A stretch of DNA of 64,000 bases from an uncultured Chloroflexales bacterium (GTDB lineage: Bacteria; Chloroflexota; Chloroflexia; Chloroflexales; Chloroflexaceae), in assembly GCA_937902315.1 (NCBI GenBank), contig CALGUG010000012.1, forward strand, positions 1 through 64,000, in the 5' to 3' direction. How positions within the stretch are numbered: the stretch's first letter is position 1; every line of letters begins with the position of its first letter. The position numbers were made by a program, and so were the translations under genes. The notes under the pieces were generated by a model. It did no database searches. It had not been told where the DNA came from and saw nothing but the letters and a program-made list of their open reading frames with translations. Shown here piece after piece: positions 1 to 8,819 of this stretch.

Positions 1-168
1 GGAGAGGGGGTCGGGGGGTGAGGGCAGATAACGCTGACCGTATGTCGATTTGTGGGTAATGACAGATGCGGGAGAAGGGCCGGGGATGAGGGCAGCCAGC
101 CCATCTGATAGCCGGAGGCGGACGCGCCAGAGATCGAATGGAAGGTAGCGACCTTTCCGCCAATAGCC
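1..168. repeat. Family C repeat (partial) followed by family A core
   Basis: Positions 1-94 match the GC-rich block seen at 8925-9260, 34283-34480 and 41171-41372 (gagaggggg..gggggtgaggg, then the stretch ending tttgtgggtaatg). Positions 109-131 carry the family A core (ccggaggcggacgcgcc). The next 35 bases recur almost exactly at 55432-55472. No coding potential was seen here. Confidence 0.75.
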
Positions 169-190
169 TGAGCAACTTCGATCGCACATC

Positions 191-354
191 ATACCAAATT
201 CGGTTGCTTCATTCTATTTGGCCTTCGGCAGAGTGGAACTTGTCTCTTTTTGTTGTGTGACATTTCGCGCGATAGTGCGAAATATCACACAACTCTTTCC
301 CCGGTTTAGTTTTCTTACATTCCAAGTGAGCAAGTCTTTAAACGAACTTGGTAT
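191..354 (-). repeat. Family B MITE-like repeat, full length
   Basis: This is a 164-bp element bounded by terminal inverted repeats (ATACCAAATTCGG at the left, the complement of ATACCAAGTTCG at the right). It contains the conserved ccttcggcagagtggaac block and a 42-nt imperfect palindrome at 252-293 (GTTGTGTGA..TCACACAAC). It lies in reverse orientation relative to the copy at 50356-50512. It has no open frame of its own. Confidence 0.8.
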
Positions 355-393
355 CAGAGTACGAGACCCGCTTACAAGCGTAGACAAATCGAA

Positions 394-422
394 GAGCGCC
401 TTCCCTTGTGAGGAAGGCGCTC
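394..422 (-). terminator. Hairpin terminator downstream of the DUF11 surface protein
   Basis: An 11-bp perfect stem (GAGCGCCTTCC / GGAAGGCGCTC) with a 7-nt loop sits 24 bp past the stop of the minus-strand gene. The T-tract is weak. Confidence 0.7.
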
Positions 423-445
423 GTTTGATTGGGTCTCAATAAGAC

Positions 446-1411
446 TTAGGCGCGCGGACGACCTTGGCGACGCAGGGCTAGGCCAAGCACAAGGCTCATA
501 CAAGCCAGGGCCGCAAACACAATAATCAAGGTGCCGCTGCCATCATCGCTGGTAGTAGGCAGGCGCGCTGGAATAGCTGGGGTTGCAGTCGGGGCAACAG
601 GCTCAAGTACGGCTTCTTCAGTAAGCTCAGGTGTCACTTCAAGAGTGGCCTCTGGGATAATCGCTGCAGCTGTCTGGGTCAACTCAATGACCGGGGTACG
701 AGTGACTTGGTCCTCAACAGCACCGCCATCGCGCGGGATCCGAACAGTGCTATGGTTATCGCTCTCTTCGTCGTTCGAACTGGTGCGCACAGTCGCCGAG
801 TTGACGGCGCCCTCGGGCGGATTTTCGAGCAAGAGCGCAACGATGGTTATATAGACGGTATCGCCAGCGCCGACCGGGCCGACCTCAACTGTTACGGTGT
901 TGCCGTCGGTATTGATCGTGCCACGTGTGGTCGAAACATTGACCAACTGCAAGAAGCTCGGCAGCGGATCGGTGACAACCACATCTTGAGCGGTCAGGTC
1001 GCCGTTGTTGTTGATAACCAAACGGAATTCAAGCTCTTGGCCGATCTGCGGGTTAGGAGTCAGAAGCTCTTTGCGAATCCAGATCGAAACGCCCTTGCGC
1101 TCGCCTTCTACATCACGAGGGCGGGTATTGGTCGGCTCAGGGATCGACGGATTGGTTGGCTCTGGGCTTGGCTCGAAAGTCGGTCGGCTTTCTGGTGTAT
1201 TGCTTGGCTGAGGCTGTGGCGTGAGAGTTGGCCGCGTCTCAGGCGTATTGCTCGGTCCAGGCGGGGGTGTACGAGTTGCAGGCTCCCCTGTAGGCGTCAC
1301 TGCCGCTGGATTGGATGCATAGATGGGTGTAGTGCTTCCAACAACCATGCCAAGCATCGTTAAGAAAGCCACCACAGGAACGACAATTCGAATTAGGAGA
1401 GTAAACTTCAC
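446..1411 (-). CDS. Secreted DUF11-domain surface protein with LPxTG-like C-terminus
   Basis: Predicted exported, surface-attached protein of about 321 residues. A hydrophobic signal segment (about residues 5-25) is followed by a Pro/Thr/Glu-rich linker to about 100. A single DUF11-type Ig-like domain follows (about 105-225, with the typical NNGDLTAQDVVVTDPLP pattern), then a second Thr/Pro-rich linker. The C-terminus has LPTTS at about 284-288, a hydrophobic segment and an RRQGRPRA tail, the arrangement of a sortase signal, though the fifth residue is Ser rather than Gly. I place the start at the GTG at 1411 because AAGGAGG lies 5 nt upstream. The in-frame ATG at 1453 would add 14 residues ahead of the signal peptide and overlap that Shine-Dalgarno. 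Function unknown; probably structural or adhesive. Confidence 0.85.
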   Translation of the reverse strand: MKFTLLIRIVVPVVAFLTMLGMVVGSTTPIYASNPAAVTPTGEPATRTPPPGPSNTPETRPTLTPQPQPSNTPESRPTFEPSPEPTNPSIPEPTNTRPRDVEGERKGVSIWIRKELLTPNPQIGQELEFRLVINNNGDLTAQDVVVTDPLPSFLQLVNVSTTRGTINTDGNTVTVEVGPVGAGDTVYITIVALLLENPPEGAVNSATVRTSSNDEESDNHSTVRIPRDGGAVEDQVTRTPVIELTQTAAAIIPEATLEVTPELTEEAVLEPVAPTATPAIPARLPTTSDDGSGTLIIVFAALACMSLVLGLALRRQGRPRA

Positions 1412-1675
1412 TACAGCCTCCTTCAGAAGTAAGGTTTCAGCAGGCCAAGCCATATCTAGCCAGGCGATATACGTTTTAAACTATTGGCAAAACCAAATGA
1501 AGAGGAGCACATTTCGTATGTATTCGTAACTCTTCATTTGATTTGAAGAATGATTTCCTTGATATAGATATAACACATTCATGCAAACATGAATATGTAA
1601 TACCTTCACTAAATTGAGAAATTAAGCCTTTCTCCTCCTAATATACACCGATTATTATACCATTAGATAAATCAT

Positions 1676-1711
1676 TACCGTGCTTTGAGAATAGTTTTCA
1701 AAGCACGGTAA
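1676..1711. terminator. Hairpin between two surface-protein genes
   Basis: A 13-bp stem (TTACCGTGCTTTG / CAAAGCACGGTAA) with a short loop lies downstream of the large minus-strand secreted protein. The T-rich side (ttggttttt) is on the plus strand, so termination efficiency on the minus strand is uncertain. Confidence 0.55.
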
Positions 1712-1746
1712 TTGGTTTTTAGTCCATTATTAGCCAACTTTTACTT

Positions 1747-4353
1747 TTAAGGCCCCGAATGGACGATTTTTGGTAAAAAAACGGTAAACGTACTATTTAT
1801 GTCCTTGGAAGGTTCGATTTTATGCCAAGAAACCCTGCCATACATATCAACTTCCTGCAACCAGTAAGAAGCGTCAGGTAGTAAACGGCTCTGGTCGATA
1901 AGATAGCTATACTGGCTGCCAGCACCACGCGCCACAATTATCTGATCATGAAGCTTCTGAGCCAGAGCGTGATCCTCGGTGGGCGATTGATAGACGTAGA
2001 AGCCGTAGAGATCTTGTTCGAGCGAGGTGCTCCAACGTACTTCTAGCCCGCCGTTATGGGGAATCGCCTTCAGCGACGAGAAGCGCACCGTCTTTGGCTC
2101 AGGCGTAATGATAACCGGCGTTGTGCGTGCCCGACCCACCGACCATGCCATCACATAGGTGTAGTTACGCAAGCTGTAGAGCTGGTAGGTATGGGGCGCG
2201 CTGGCGGGATAGGTGCTGATATTGCCGAAGCTATCTTCTGCTTCGGCGTAGTAGTAGACCGTTTTATTGGGCTGAGGAGGAATGGTAGCGAAATAGAGCG
2301 TGGTGTCGGTCAAGCTTTGCGTCGCGTCGATCTTGGTCCAGGTTGCACTGTCGTCGGTGCTATAGAAGACACGAACCGCTTCTACACCGATGCCGCGCAG
2401 ATTCCAGCTTAGGAAGGGCCAATCTTCGTCGCGCACGCCCGAGACAACCACCGTGGCCGAGCCATCAGGATTGAGGATATGCTGCTTGTTCTCGATCACT
2501 GGCGCTTGCCAGTCAGCGATCGGCAGAGGTGTTCCCAGACTGAAACATGGCTTGTAACCATTGCCGTTCGGCTTGAGCTGAGCATCCCACCAAGCTGCTT
2601 GGCCGGGGGTATCATCCCACATATGCTCAATCGAATACTTCCAATAGTTGATCAGAGCATAGCGCGACCAACTCTCTGCCGTCCAATTCTCATAACCTGG
2701 TGTGTTTCGCAACAAGTCTTCTCCGGCACTATCCTTTGGGAAAGTGTAGTAAAACCAATGAGCGCGTTGCATACCAGCCACAAACTCGCGTCCACCACCG
2801 TGGGCAAAGGGTGTTGTGGGGTTAAGCGGCGTGTTGGGATTATCGGTATAGCGCGTATTGCCGAAATCATGCCAGATCGGACGAGCATCGGATAAATAAT
2901 AGTTATCGATTCCACGGTGCTGCACCTCGAGCGCATGGGCCGCCGAACGAGCATAGGCCGTAACGTGCGAAGTGCCATTACAACGGGCGATCATATGTGA
3001 ATTGCCGCCGCTATAGGCACCTCGGCGGTTGATACAGTCGATCACCTCAGTACGGTAAGCCTCGTTCGGTGCGCCTTCAAGCAGCGACAGCTCATAAAGC
3101 GACATAAGCAGGCCAGCCCAAAAGCGGTCGCGCCCAGCAAAGCTTGGATTAGCCGAGGTCGCATTGATCACTTGGCGAGGTGGGCCGACCGTCTGGGCCC
3201 ATTGCAGGTAGTCGAGCGCCGCCTGTTTGTAGGTCACATAACTTGGATCGCCGATCTCAAATAGTTTCATCGCCAATTCCACCTGCATCCAGGCCACAAA
3301 CGAGTCGAGCAAATGGTGATTAGGTGGCGGCGTGAAGGTCTGAACATTTTCGCCCGTCGCATATCGATGGTTGCTCTGACCATCGGCAGACACAAACCCC
3401 CAGTAATAAAGGCAGGTATTGCCGATCTCGGGCACACAGCTAGGAAGCGGCTGCGGCTCGTTCTTACCATGCCCTATGATGAGATAGGTATTGACAAAAT
3501 CGGCGCACTTCTTGGCCCACTTCAACATATCTTCGGCGTTTTGAACACCTTCGCTAGCCGTCTCGATGCTGTGCTGAGTCTGCTTGAGGCGTTGGTATTC
3601 GCGCACAAAATACTCCATACAGATCGCTTGGCCGCCGGGGTGTTTGCTCGAACCATCAAAGAAGTTGGGAGGGAAACCATAAACAACATCAGGGATCGTC
3701 TCCCAAAGAGAGCCATCGCCCTTTAAGGCTAAAAAGACGCCGCCGTTAACCTTATCGATAGCGAAATCGATCAAAAAGCGCGTCTCATTATCGTAGTAAT
3801 AAGCTGGATCGCGTGGCAGCACAGTGGTGCCTGGCAAGGGTTTGCTCGGTGGCCCATTACCGACTGGAGGATCGATCTGACTGCCGATTGTGGTCATCTT
3901 CAGGGCCGTAAAATAGGCTTGAATTGTGAGGCTTTGAGCTGGCTCAAGCAGAGAAAGCGAACTAAAGTCGAGCAGATTGCTCCACGAGATAGAGCCAGTC
4001 ATTACAAGACCATCTGGAATGGTTTGCCCATCAATGGTCGCATATTCAAAAGCAAGATAATCTGGATCAAAACTAAAAATGAACGGGACGCTGTCGAGAG
4101 TGTGTTCTGTCACATTGGTAAGCTTAGCTTCGGCAATCACCTGCTCGCCGATTCCAGCATTACCATTGCTCGGTTCGATTATTGAAACAGTAACATCGAT
4201 CGGGAGAAGTTCTTGGTTGGCCTGGGCTGATAGAGGGGAAGTTGATGGGCCTAATAAACTAAGTATCAAACTACAGATAAAACCGAATGATAAGCTGCGA
4301 TGTAGGAGAGGATGTCGGGCCAGGAGATGCACTTGGCCTAACGCTCGTCGCAT
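1747..4353 (-). CDS. Large secreted multidomain protein, possible alpha/alpha-type enzyme
   Basis: A protein of about 868 residues with an N-terminal signal segment (about 15-45). Next come a cohesin/DUF11-like beta domain (about 50-165), a Trp/Tyr/His-rich helical middle (about 190-600), and a C-terminal Fn3-like module (about 755-850, VRWSTSLEQDLYGFYVYQSP). The middle contains repeated helix-like segments of the kind found in (alpha/alpha)n-barrel glycosidases or epimerases, but I recognise no catalytic signature, so no activity is assigned. A segment near 650-720 resembles an Ig-like domain (VRVFYSTDDSATWTKID). The start at 4353 is chosen because AGAGG lies 5 nt upstream; an ATG at 4389 is less suitable. 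Likely extracellular, perhaps carbohydrate-active. Confidence 0.75.
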   Translation of the reverse strand: MRRALGQVHLLARHPLLHRSLSFGFICSLILSLLGPSTSPLSAQANQELLPIDVTVSIIEPSNGNAGIGEQVIAEAKLTNVTEHTLDSVPFIFSFDPDYLAFEYATIDGQTIPDGLVMTGSISWSNLLDFSSLSLLEPAQSLTIQAYFTALKMTTIGSQIDPPVGNGPPSKPLPGTTVLPRDPAYYYDNETRFLIDFAIDKVNGGVFLALKGDGSLWETIPDVVYGFPPNFFDGSSKHPGGQAICMEYFVREYQRLKQTQHSIETASEGVQNAEDMLKWAKKCADFVNTYLIIGHGKNEPQPLPSCVPEIGNTCLYYWGFVSADGQSNHRYATGENVQTFTPPPNHHLLDSFVAWMQVELAMKLFEIGDPSYVTYKQAALDYLQWAQTVGPPRQVINATSANPSFAGRDRFWAGLLMSLYELSLLEGAPNEAYRTEVIDCINRRGAYSGGNSHMIARCNGTSHVTAYARSAAHALEVQHRGIDNYYLSDARPIWHDFGNTRYTDNPNTPLNPTTPFAHGGGREFVAGMQRAHWFYYTFPKDSAGEDLLRNTPGYENWTAESWSRYALINYWKYSIEHMWDDTPGQAAWWDAQLKPNGNGYKPCFSLGTPLPIADWQAPVIENKQHILNPDGSATVVVSGVRDEDWPFLSWNLRGIGVEAVRVFYSTDDSATWTKIDATQSLTDTTLYFATIPPQPNKTVYYYAEAEDSFGNISTYPASAPHTYQLYSLRNYTYVMAWSVGRARTTPVIITPEPKTVRFSSLKAIPHNGGLEVRWSTSLEQDLYGFYVYQSPTEDHALAQKLHDQIIVARGAGSQYSYLIDQSRLLPDASYWLQEVDMYGRVSWHKIEPSKDINSTFTVFLPKIVHSGP

Positions 4354-4389
4354 GTTGACCTCTTTCTGAAGGTTGTGTAGCGCTAACAT

Positions 4390-5043
4390 CTCGCTTTGCT
4401 GAACTAATCAACACGGTCCTTTCTGGTTCACATCAGCGAAGTCTCTTGGTATTCATCGACCACCCCTGTTTACAAAATATCCTATTATTTTAACCGATTA
4501 ACCTGCGAAGCAGCATTCCAATCCAGATTTCAACACACCATTCGAGTATTTCTTACTTATCTTCATTCCTAGAGCAGGAAAGGCGCTATCACCCCCGTCA
4601 TTAACCATTTATTAATAAATACGTACAATAAAACGTGTAAGACAACAATCGCAACAATCCCCCAAGCATCACCCGATTTTCACACATTAAAAAGCAAACT
4701 AAATTAAATTACACCTATACGTATTATGTGGGTACATATTGTATCAAGTAATATTAATTTTGTATAGTATCCAAAGTGTCTTATGAACAGTTTTTAATTG
4801 AAGGTTTTCAGCCTTTACTATAATCAATAGTAAAACATGTACACAATTCTCTACACTTTAAACTTATGCATACAACTTTTTAACTAACTTTGACCATTTT
4901 AATCCAATTATCCACAGTTTAGTACCATTAACCAACGATTAAAACAGATAGCCTGCCTTTTCAGCCAAGCCTAATCTAGAACCTAGCAAAAGATAAGGCG
5001 AGTCGCGCTACAATGAATGGGGTCCCCAAGAGCTTTTAGTCTA
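4390..5043. other. AT-rich intergenic region with one perfect DnaA-box match
   Basis: About 650 bp without a convincing gene, clearly more AT-rich than its surroundings. It contains TTATCCACA at 4908-4916, an exact match to the DnaA-box consensus, plus several looser tacaca-type words (about 4836-4880). No dnaA, dnaN or other origin-linked gene is nearby, so its role is open. It also carries upstream signals for both divergent neighbours; tacaat at 5009-5014 may be a -10 element for the plus-strand gene. Confidence 0.45.
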
Positions 5044-5057
5044 AGAGAGGTAAATCA

Positions 5058-6092
5058 ATGCCGATACTAGCACCGTCGCGTCTCACTAAGCTCGTCGATC
5101 GGATCTTTCAAGCGGCTGGCGCTTCGCCCGCCAATGCGGAGATCGTAGCGCATTCCTTAGTTTCAAGCGATCTAGTAGGCCATGATTCGCATGGTGTGGT
5201 ACGAGTACAACAGTATCTCGACTCGATCGCAGCGGGCGAGATCGACCCGCGTGCCGAGCCAGAGGTACAGCACGAAACGCCTGTGATTGTGCTCGTCAAC
5301 GGGCAGAAGAGCTTCGGGCAGGTCGCAGCCGCCTTCACAATCGAAAAAGCGATCGAAAAAGCGCGTACAAACGGTTTAGCAGCAGCAGGTCTGTTCGGTG
5401 GTGGCCATATCGGGCGCTTGGGCGAGTGGGTTAGCAGGGCAGCAGAAGCGGGTATGGTCGCGCTGGCCTTCTGCAATGGTGGAGGCAAACAGGGCATCGT
5501 CACACCCTTCGGTGGTGTCGCGCGCCTCTTGGGAACCAACCCTGTAGCGGCGGCGGTTCCTGTTGAAGGCAAAGCTCCGATCGTTGTCGACTTCGCTACC
5601 AGCGCGGTCGCCGAGGGCAAAATCCGCGTGGCGCGCAATCGTGGGCAACAGGTGCCCGAAGGTCTCTTTCTGCGCGCCGACGGCCAGCCCAGCACTCAGC
5701 CCGACGATCTCTACAACGGTGGCGTGCTGCTGCCCATGGCCGGGCACAAAGGTTATGCCTTATCGCTCTTAGTGGAATGTTTGGGAGGCTTGTTGACGGG
5801 TCACGGCAGCGCCAGCTTGGGGCGCGAATTCAGCGGCGGCAACGGCGTATTATTTATCCTACTCTCGATCGAAGCGTTTCGCCCCTTCGCAGACTTCACC
5901 GCCGACACCGCCCTCCTCTACGAGCGCGTCAAGGCCGTTCCGCCGGCTCCCGGCTTTAGCGAGGTTATGCTGCCCGGCGAGCCAGAAGCACGAACAGCCG
6001 CCCAACGAGCAGCTGGCATTGCGGTTGATGATGCAACATGGGCTTTCATTTCGAGGGCAGCTGAGCGCTTTGGAATTGCGCTCGAGGAATAA
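5058..6092 (+). CDS. Malate/L-lactate dehydrogenase family oxidoreductase (Ldh2/YlbC type)
   Basis: Predicted cytoplasmic NAD(P)-dependent 2-hydroxyacid dehydrogenase of the Ldh2/MDH2 family, which is unrelated in fold to classical lactate dehydrogenase. The 344-residue length fits the family. The conserved HDSHG motif lies at residues 42-46, followed by the Gly-rich GLFGGGHIGRLGEW stretch and the FCNGGG and LGTNPVAAAVPVEG blocks that form the nucleotide site. A good Shine-Dalgarno (agagagg, 5044-5050) precedes the ATG. It stands alone, convergent with the multicopper oxidase. The substrate (malate, lactate, ureidoglycolate or another hydroxyacid) cannot be told from sequence. Confidence 0.88.
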   Translation: MPILAPSRLTKLVDRIFQAAGASPANAEIVAHSLVSSDLVGHDSHGVVRVQQYLDSIAAGEIDPRAEPEVQHETPVIVLVNGQKSFGQVAAAFTIEKAIEKARTNGLAAAGLFGGGHIGRLGEWVSRAAEAGMVALAFCNGGGKQGIVTPFGGVARLLGTNPVAAAVPVEGKAPIVVDFATSAVAEGKIRVARNRGQQVPEGLFLRADGQPSTQPDDLYNGGVLLPMAGHKGYALSLLVECLGGLLTGHGSASLGREFSGGNGVLFILLSIEAFRPFADFTADTALLYERVKAVPPAPGFSEVMLPGEPEARTAAQRAAGIAVDDATWAFISRAAERFGIALEE

Positions 6093-6135
6093 GGGGCTCA
6101 AGTATGCAAGATAGGAATTAGAACGTTGTGGAACT

Positions 6136-6167
6136 GGTTTGGGGAAGCTAACGCGCCTCCCCAAACC
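6136..6167. terminator. Bidirectional terminator between convergent genes
   Basis: A 10-bp perfect stem (GGTTTGGGGA / TCCCCAAACC) with a 12-nt loop lies between the convergent dehydrogenase and multicopper oxidase genes. Confidence 0.7.
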
Positions 6168-6238
6168 CTCTAAACTGAGCGAAAGCCCATGCGCACCATA
6201 CCACGGAGACGAGCGGACGGTCGGCCTACTTTCCTAGG

Positions 6239-7396
6239 CTAGACTTTGCAGATGTAAGCAGAGTCGCGACCGCCAGCCAAGAGATATTCCAGTTTCTCTG
6301 GGACGCGACCGTTCTCGTCGGTCACAACCAGGGCCGTCACCATACCGAACATACCGTGCTCGCCTTCGGCGTGCGACAATACGTGACAGTGGAAGGCCCA
6401 CACACCAACGTCAGTCGGTTCGATAAGGACATCCCAGCGCTCACCCGGAGCGACGTTGAGCGTATCACAGAGCCAAGGATTCTGCGGCCATCCATCCTTT
6501 GCGATCACTTCCTGCGGGAAGCCGTGCAAGTGCATCGGGTGGATCATCAAACCTTCGTTCATATAGCGAACGAGGATGCGCTCGCCAACCTTAGCTGTCA
6601 AAACTTCGGTAGCCGGGAAACCCTTACCGTTAAGGGTGAAACCGCCGTTGGCGTCGTTCAAGATCATAATGTATTCTTTGTCGATCTTCTTGCCGCCATA
6701 GTAGTTGGGGTCCTTCGGCTCGACAATAAAGGCACCTAACAGACCTTTACCGACCTGCTTGGTCGAGTTGTGGTGCGAGTGATACATATGCGAGCCGGGG
6801 TTTTTCACCGTAAACTCGTAGGTATAGCTCTCACCCGGGCGAACCGGAGGCTGGGTAATGAAGGGCACGCCGTCGACTTCGTTCGGCACTACCAAACCGT
6901 GGAAGTGGATCGCTGTGCTCTCGGGCAACTCGTTCTTGAAGTTGATGCGAATGCGATCGCCCTCGGTTACGCGGATCTGTGGGCCGGGCATGGTGCCGTT
7001 GTAGGTCCAAGCATCAACGGTCGTGGTCGGTGTAACCTGCCACTTTGTAACGGCGGCGGTCAATTCAAAAACCTTCACATCGCCGTCCATGGTATAGGGC
7101 AGAAGCTCGTTGGCTACACCCTCGGTTTTTGCCGGGAAAGCTTTTACACCTTCCTCGTGCATACGATCCATCTCTTCCCAACCTGCGTTCTCTTGGGCAG
7201 AAGGTGTCGCAGCTTCGTCGTGGCCTTCCATCGCTGAAACCGAGCCAGTTGTGCTAGCTGTACCAGACTGTTGACAGGCAGCCAATACCGCGCTGCTGGC
7301 TGGCACTGCTAAGCCTAGCGCAGACAGTCGCAGGAACTTGCGTCGCGACACTTCATTCTCTGCTGGGCCAAGAAGACTCGAGATAAGCTTTTTCAT
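6239..7396 (-). CDS. Two-domain multicopper oxidase, Tat-exported lipoprotein
   Basis: Predicted extracytoplasmic copper oxidase (385 residues). The N-terminus has a Tat-type SRRKFLRLS motif at about 17-25 and a lipobox LAAC ending at Cys41, so it is probably exported folded and lipid-anchored. Two cupredoxin domains follow. Copper ligands appear in the usual order: HFHG (164-167), HSHH (206-209), HPMHLHG (286-292) and HCHVLSHAEGEHGM (336-349), the last supplying the type 1 Cys337 with its His and Met. About 330 mature residues is short for three-domain laccases and fits the two-domain class. It may oxidise cuprous ions, phenols or nitrite-like substrates; the complete HCH motif argues for laccase-type activity rather than nitrite reductase. 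It lies 34 kb from the copper cluster near 42-45 kb. Confidence 0.9.
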   Translation of the reverse strand: MKKLISSLLGPAENEVSRRKFLRLSALGLAVPASSAVLAACQQSGTASTTGSVSAMEGHDEAATPSAQENAGWEEMDRMHEEGVKAFPAKTEGVANELLPYTMDGDVKVFELTAAVTKWQVTPTTTVDAWTYNGTMPGPQIRVTEGDRIRINFKNELPESTAIHFHGLVVPNEVDGVPFITQPPVRPGESYTYEFTVKNPGSHMYHSHHNSTKQVGKGLLGAFIVEPKDPNYYGGKKIDKEYIMILNDANGGFTLNGKGFPATEVLTAKVGERILVRYMNEGLMIHPMHLHGFPQEVIAKDGWPQNPWLCDTLNVAPGERWDVLIEPTDVGVWAFHCHVLSHAEGEHGMFGMVTALVVTDENGRVPEKLEYLLAGGRDSAYICKV

Positions 7397-7597
7397 TGGA
7401 AAGACCTACTTTCAAAATATATGAGTGAACGAGCTGTTCATTTCTTTGTCATTCGTTCCGAGAGTGAGTATATAATACTTTACAGTTATTGTACGTTAAT
7501 GAATCATAATTTTTAGTTATCTTGCTACAACTTTGTGAAAACAAGAACTATTATAAAATACCAAAACATCCGCTCTAGAAGCGTCTTACACCGCTAA

Positions 7598-7761
7598 AAA
7601 ATCGGGTTAACGAGCTCAGCAATCTGGCGGTGAAGACCTTTCCCCAAGCAGGCTGCTAGCGCGTCCGCCTACGGCTACCAACAGTCTATCCGCCCCAACA
7701 AGGTGGGTATCTGTCGGTACCGAAGCGCCCAGATATACAACGATACAAACGGGTTTCGTAA
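7598..7761 (-). repeat. Family A repeat
   Basis: Contains the core GCGTCCGCCTACGGCTACCA (about 7659-7678), here in reverse orientation, flanked by degenerate terminal repeats (atcgggttaac and acaaacgggtttcgt). It fills most of the gap upstream of corA. The rest of the gap (7397-7597) is AT-rich and featureless. Confidence 0.75.
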
Positions 7762-7837
7762 GAGAGGAGACAGATTGCGATGGGTAGTGTGCAGATCGCA
7801 GCCTTAACCAGCAGGCACAAATCAGCAGGAGGTCCCT

Positions 7838-8806
7838 ATGGCGGTCTTGGTCGCTTGTGACAGCAATGGCAAAACCCACCGTTTTGAAGATATTCAAGAG
7901 GCGCACAGCTTGCTCACGCAGAAGGATTCGACCTTCTGGCTCGATCTGGTAAAACCAAGCCCAGAAGAGCTAGCCTTCTTAAGCGAAACCTTCCAGTTTC
8001 ACCCGCTGGCGATCGAAGACGCCACTCGTCCTCACGAGCGCCCCAAAGTCGATAGCTACCCCAACTACTACTTCATCTTGTTTTACAGCGCACACTACGA
8101 TCATTTGCAAGAGCGCGTCTTCACCCTGCCGATCTCGATCTTTATTGGCCCAAACTACTTGGTGAGCATTCATTCTCAAGCGAGCACCCAAGTCGAAGAT
8201 ACGCTGCGACGCTGACAAGTAGCCCATAGCCCGATCTCAAACCGCATCGGCGCACTGCTCTATGCCCTGCTCGACGCGATCGTCGACGACTACTTCCCGG
8301 TTATCGATGCGATCGCCGACCGCATCGACGAGCTCGAAGACCACATCTTCACCCACTTCGACGAGCGAGCCATCGAGCAGATCTTCGCCCTCAAGAAGGA
8401 TCTGTTAGGGTTGCGCAGAGTTGCCAGTCCGCAACGCGATGTGTTGAACGTGTTGTTACGACGCGAGCAGCCGATCTTTCAAGTTGAGGATCTGATCTAT
8501 CTGCAAGATGTGTATGACCATATCGTGCGAGTGGCCGATAGCATCGACACCTATCGCGACCTGCTCTCAAGCGCTCTAGACAGCTTTTTGTCGCTGCAAT
8601 CGAATCGCCTCAACCAGATCGTGAAAGTGCTGACGATCGCCTCGATCGTGCTGATGAGCGACGCGCTGATCGCCGGCATCTACGGCATGAATTTCAGCCA
8701 CATGCCCGAGCTGCACTGGAGCTTCGGCTATCCCTATTCGCTGCTGTTGATGGTCGTGGTGAGCGTGGGCCTGGTACTGCTCTTCCGCAAGATGCGCTGG
8801 CTTTAA
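7838..8806 (+). pseudogene. corA: CorA-family magnesium/cobalt transporter interrupted by one in-frame TGA
   Basis: CorA pentameric channel for Mg2+ or Co2+ in the cytoplasmic membrane. The first 125 codons give the N-terminal cytoplasmic domain. Codon 126 is TGA (8213-8215), and the same frame then continues without a break to a TAA at 8806. That second part contains the helical stalk, ALLYALLDAIVDDYFPVID, the first membrane helix, the hallmark GMN (IYGMNFSHMPEL), and a second membrane helix ending FRKMRWL. The full frame of 322 codons matches normal CorA length, so one base change explains the break; TGG (Trp, as in a preceding RRW) is the likely ancestor. AGGAGG lies 7 nt before the ATG. 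It is a nonsense mutant, a sequencing error, or a UGA read-through site. The first piece alone could not form a channel. Confidence 0.85.
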
Positions 8807-8819
8807 AGCCATACACTCA

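Noticed and set aside
218..442. A 74-codon frame at the left end
   Set aside because: It is a translation of the family B repeat and the terminator hairpin, with no homologous-looking features.
707..1363. A 218-codon open frame on the plus strand opposite the DUF11 protein
   Set aside because: It is antisense to a clear secreted protein with a good Shine-Dalgarno and sorting signal; its translation is Arg-rich, low in recognisable domains, and it has no ribosome site.
4390..5043. Replication origin call
   Set aside because: Only one exact DnaA box and no dnaA, dnaN, gyrB or rpmH nearby; reported only as a low-level observation.
6239..7396. Copper nitrite reductase (NirK)
   Set aside because: The final motif keeps the HCHVLSHAEGEHGM arrangement and paired HxH sites of multicopper oxidases, including a type 3 type His pattern; NirK lacks this.
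7838..8806. Reassignment of UGA to Trp in this organism
   Set aside because: The phosphatase at 13368 and paiB at 22073 end at UGA with normal family lengths, so UGA still terminates. The corA case is treated as an isolated event.
7838..8806. CorA UGA as a selenocysteine codon
   Set aside because: CorA is not a known selenoprotein family, no clear SECIS-like stem-loop was seen just after the codon, and Trp is the likely ancestral residue.
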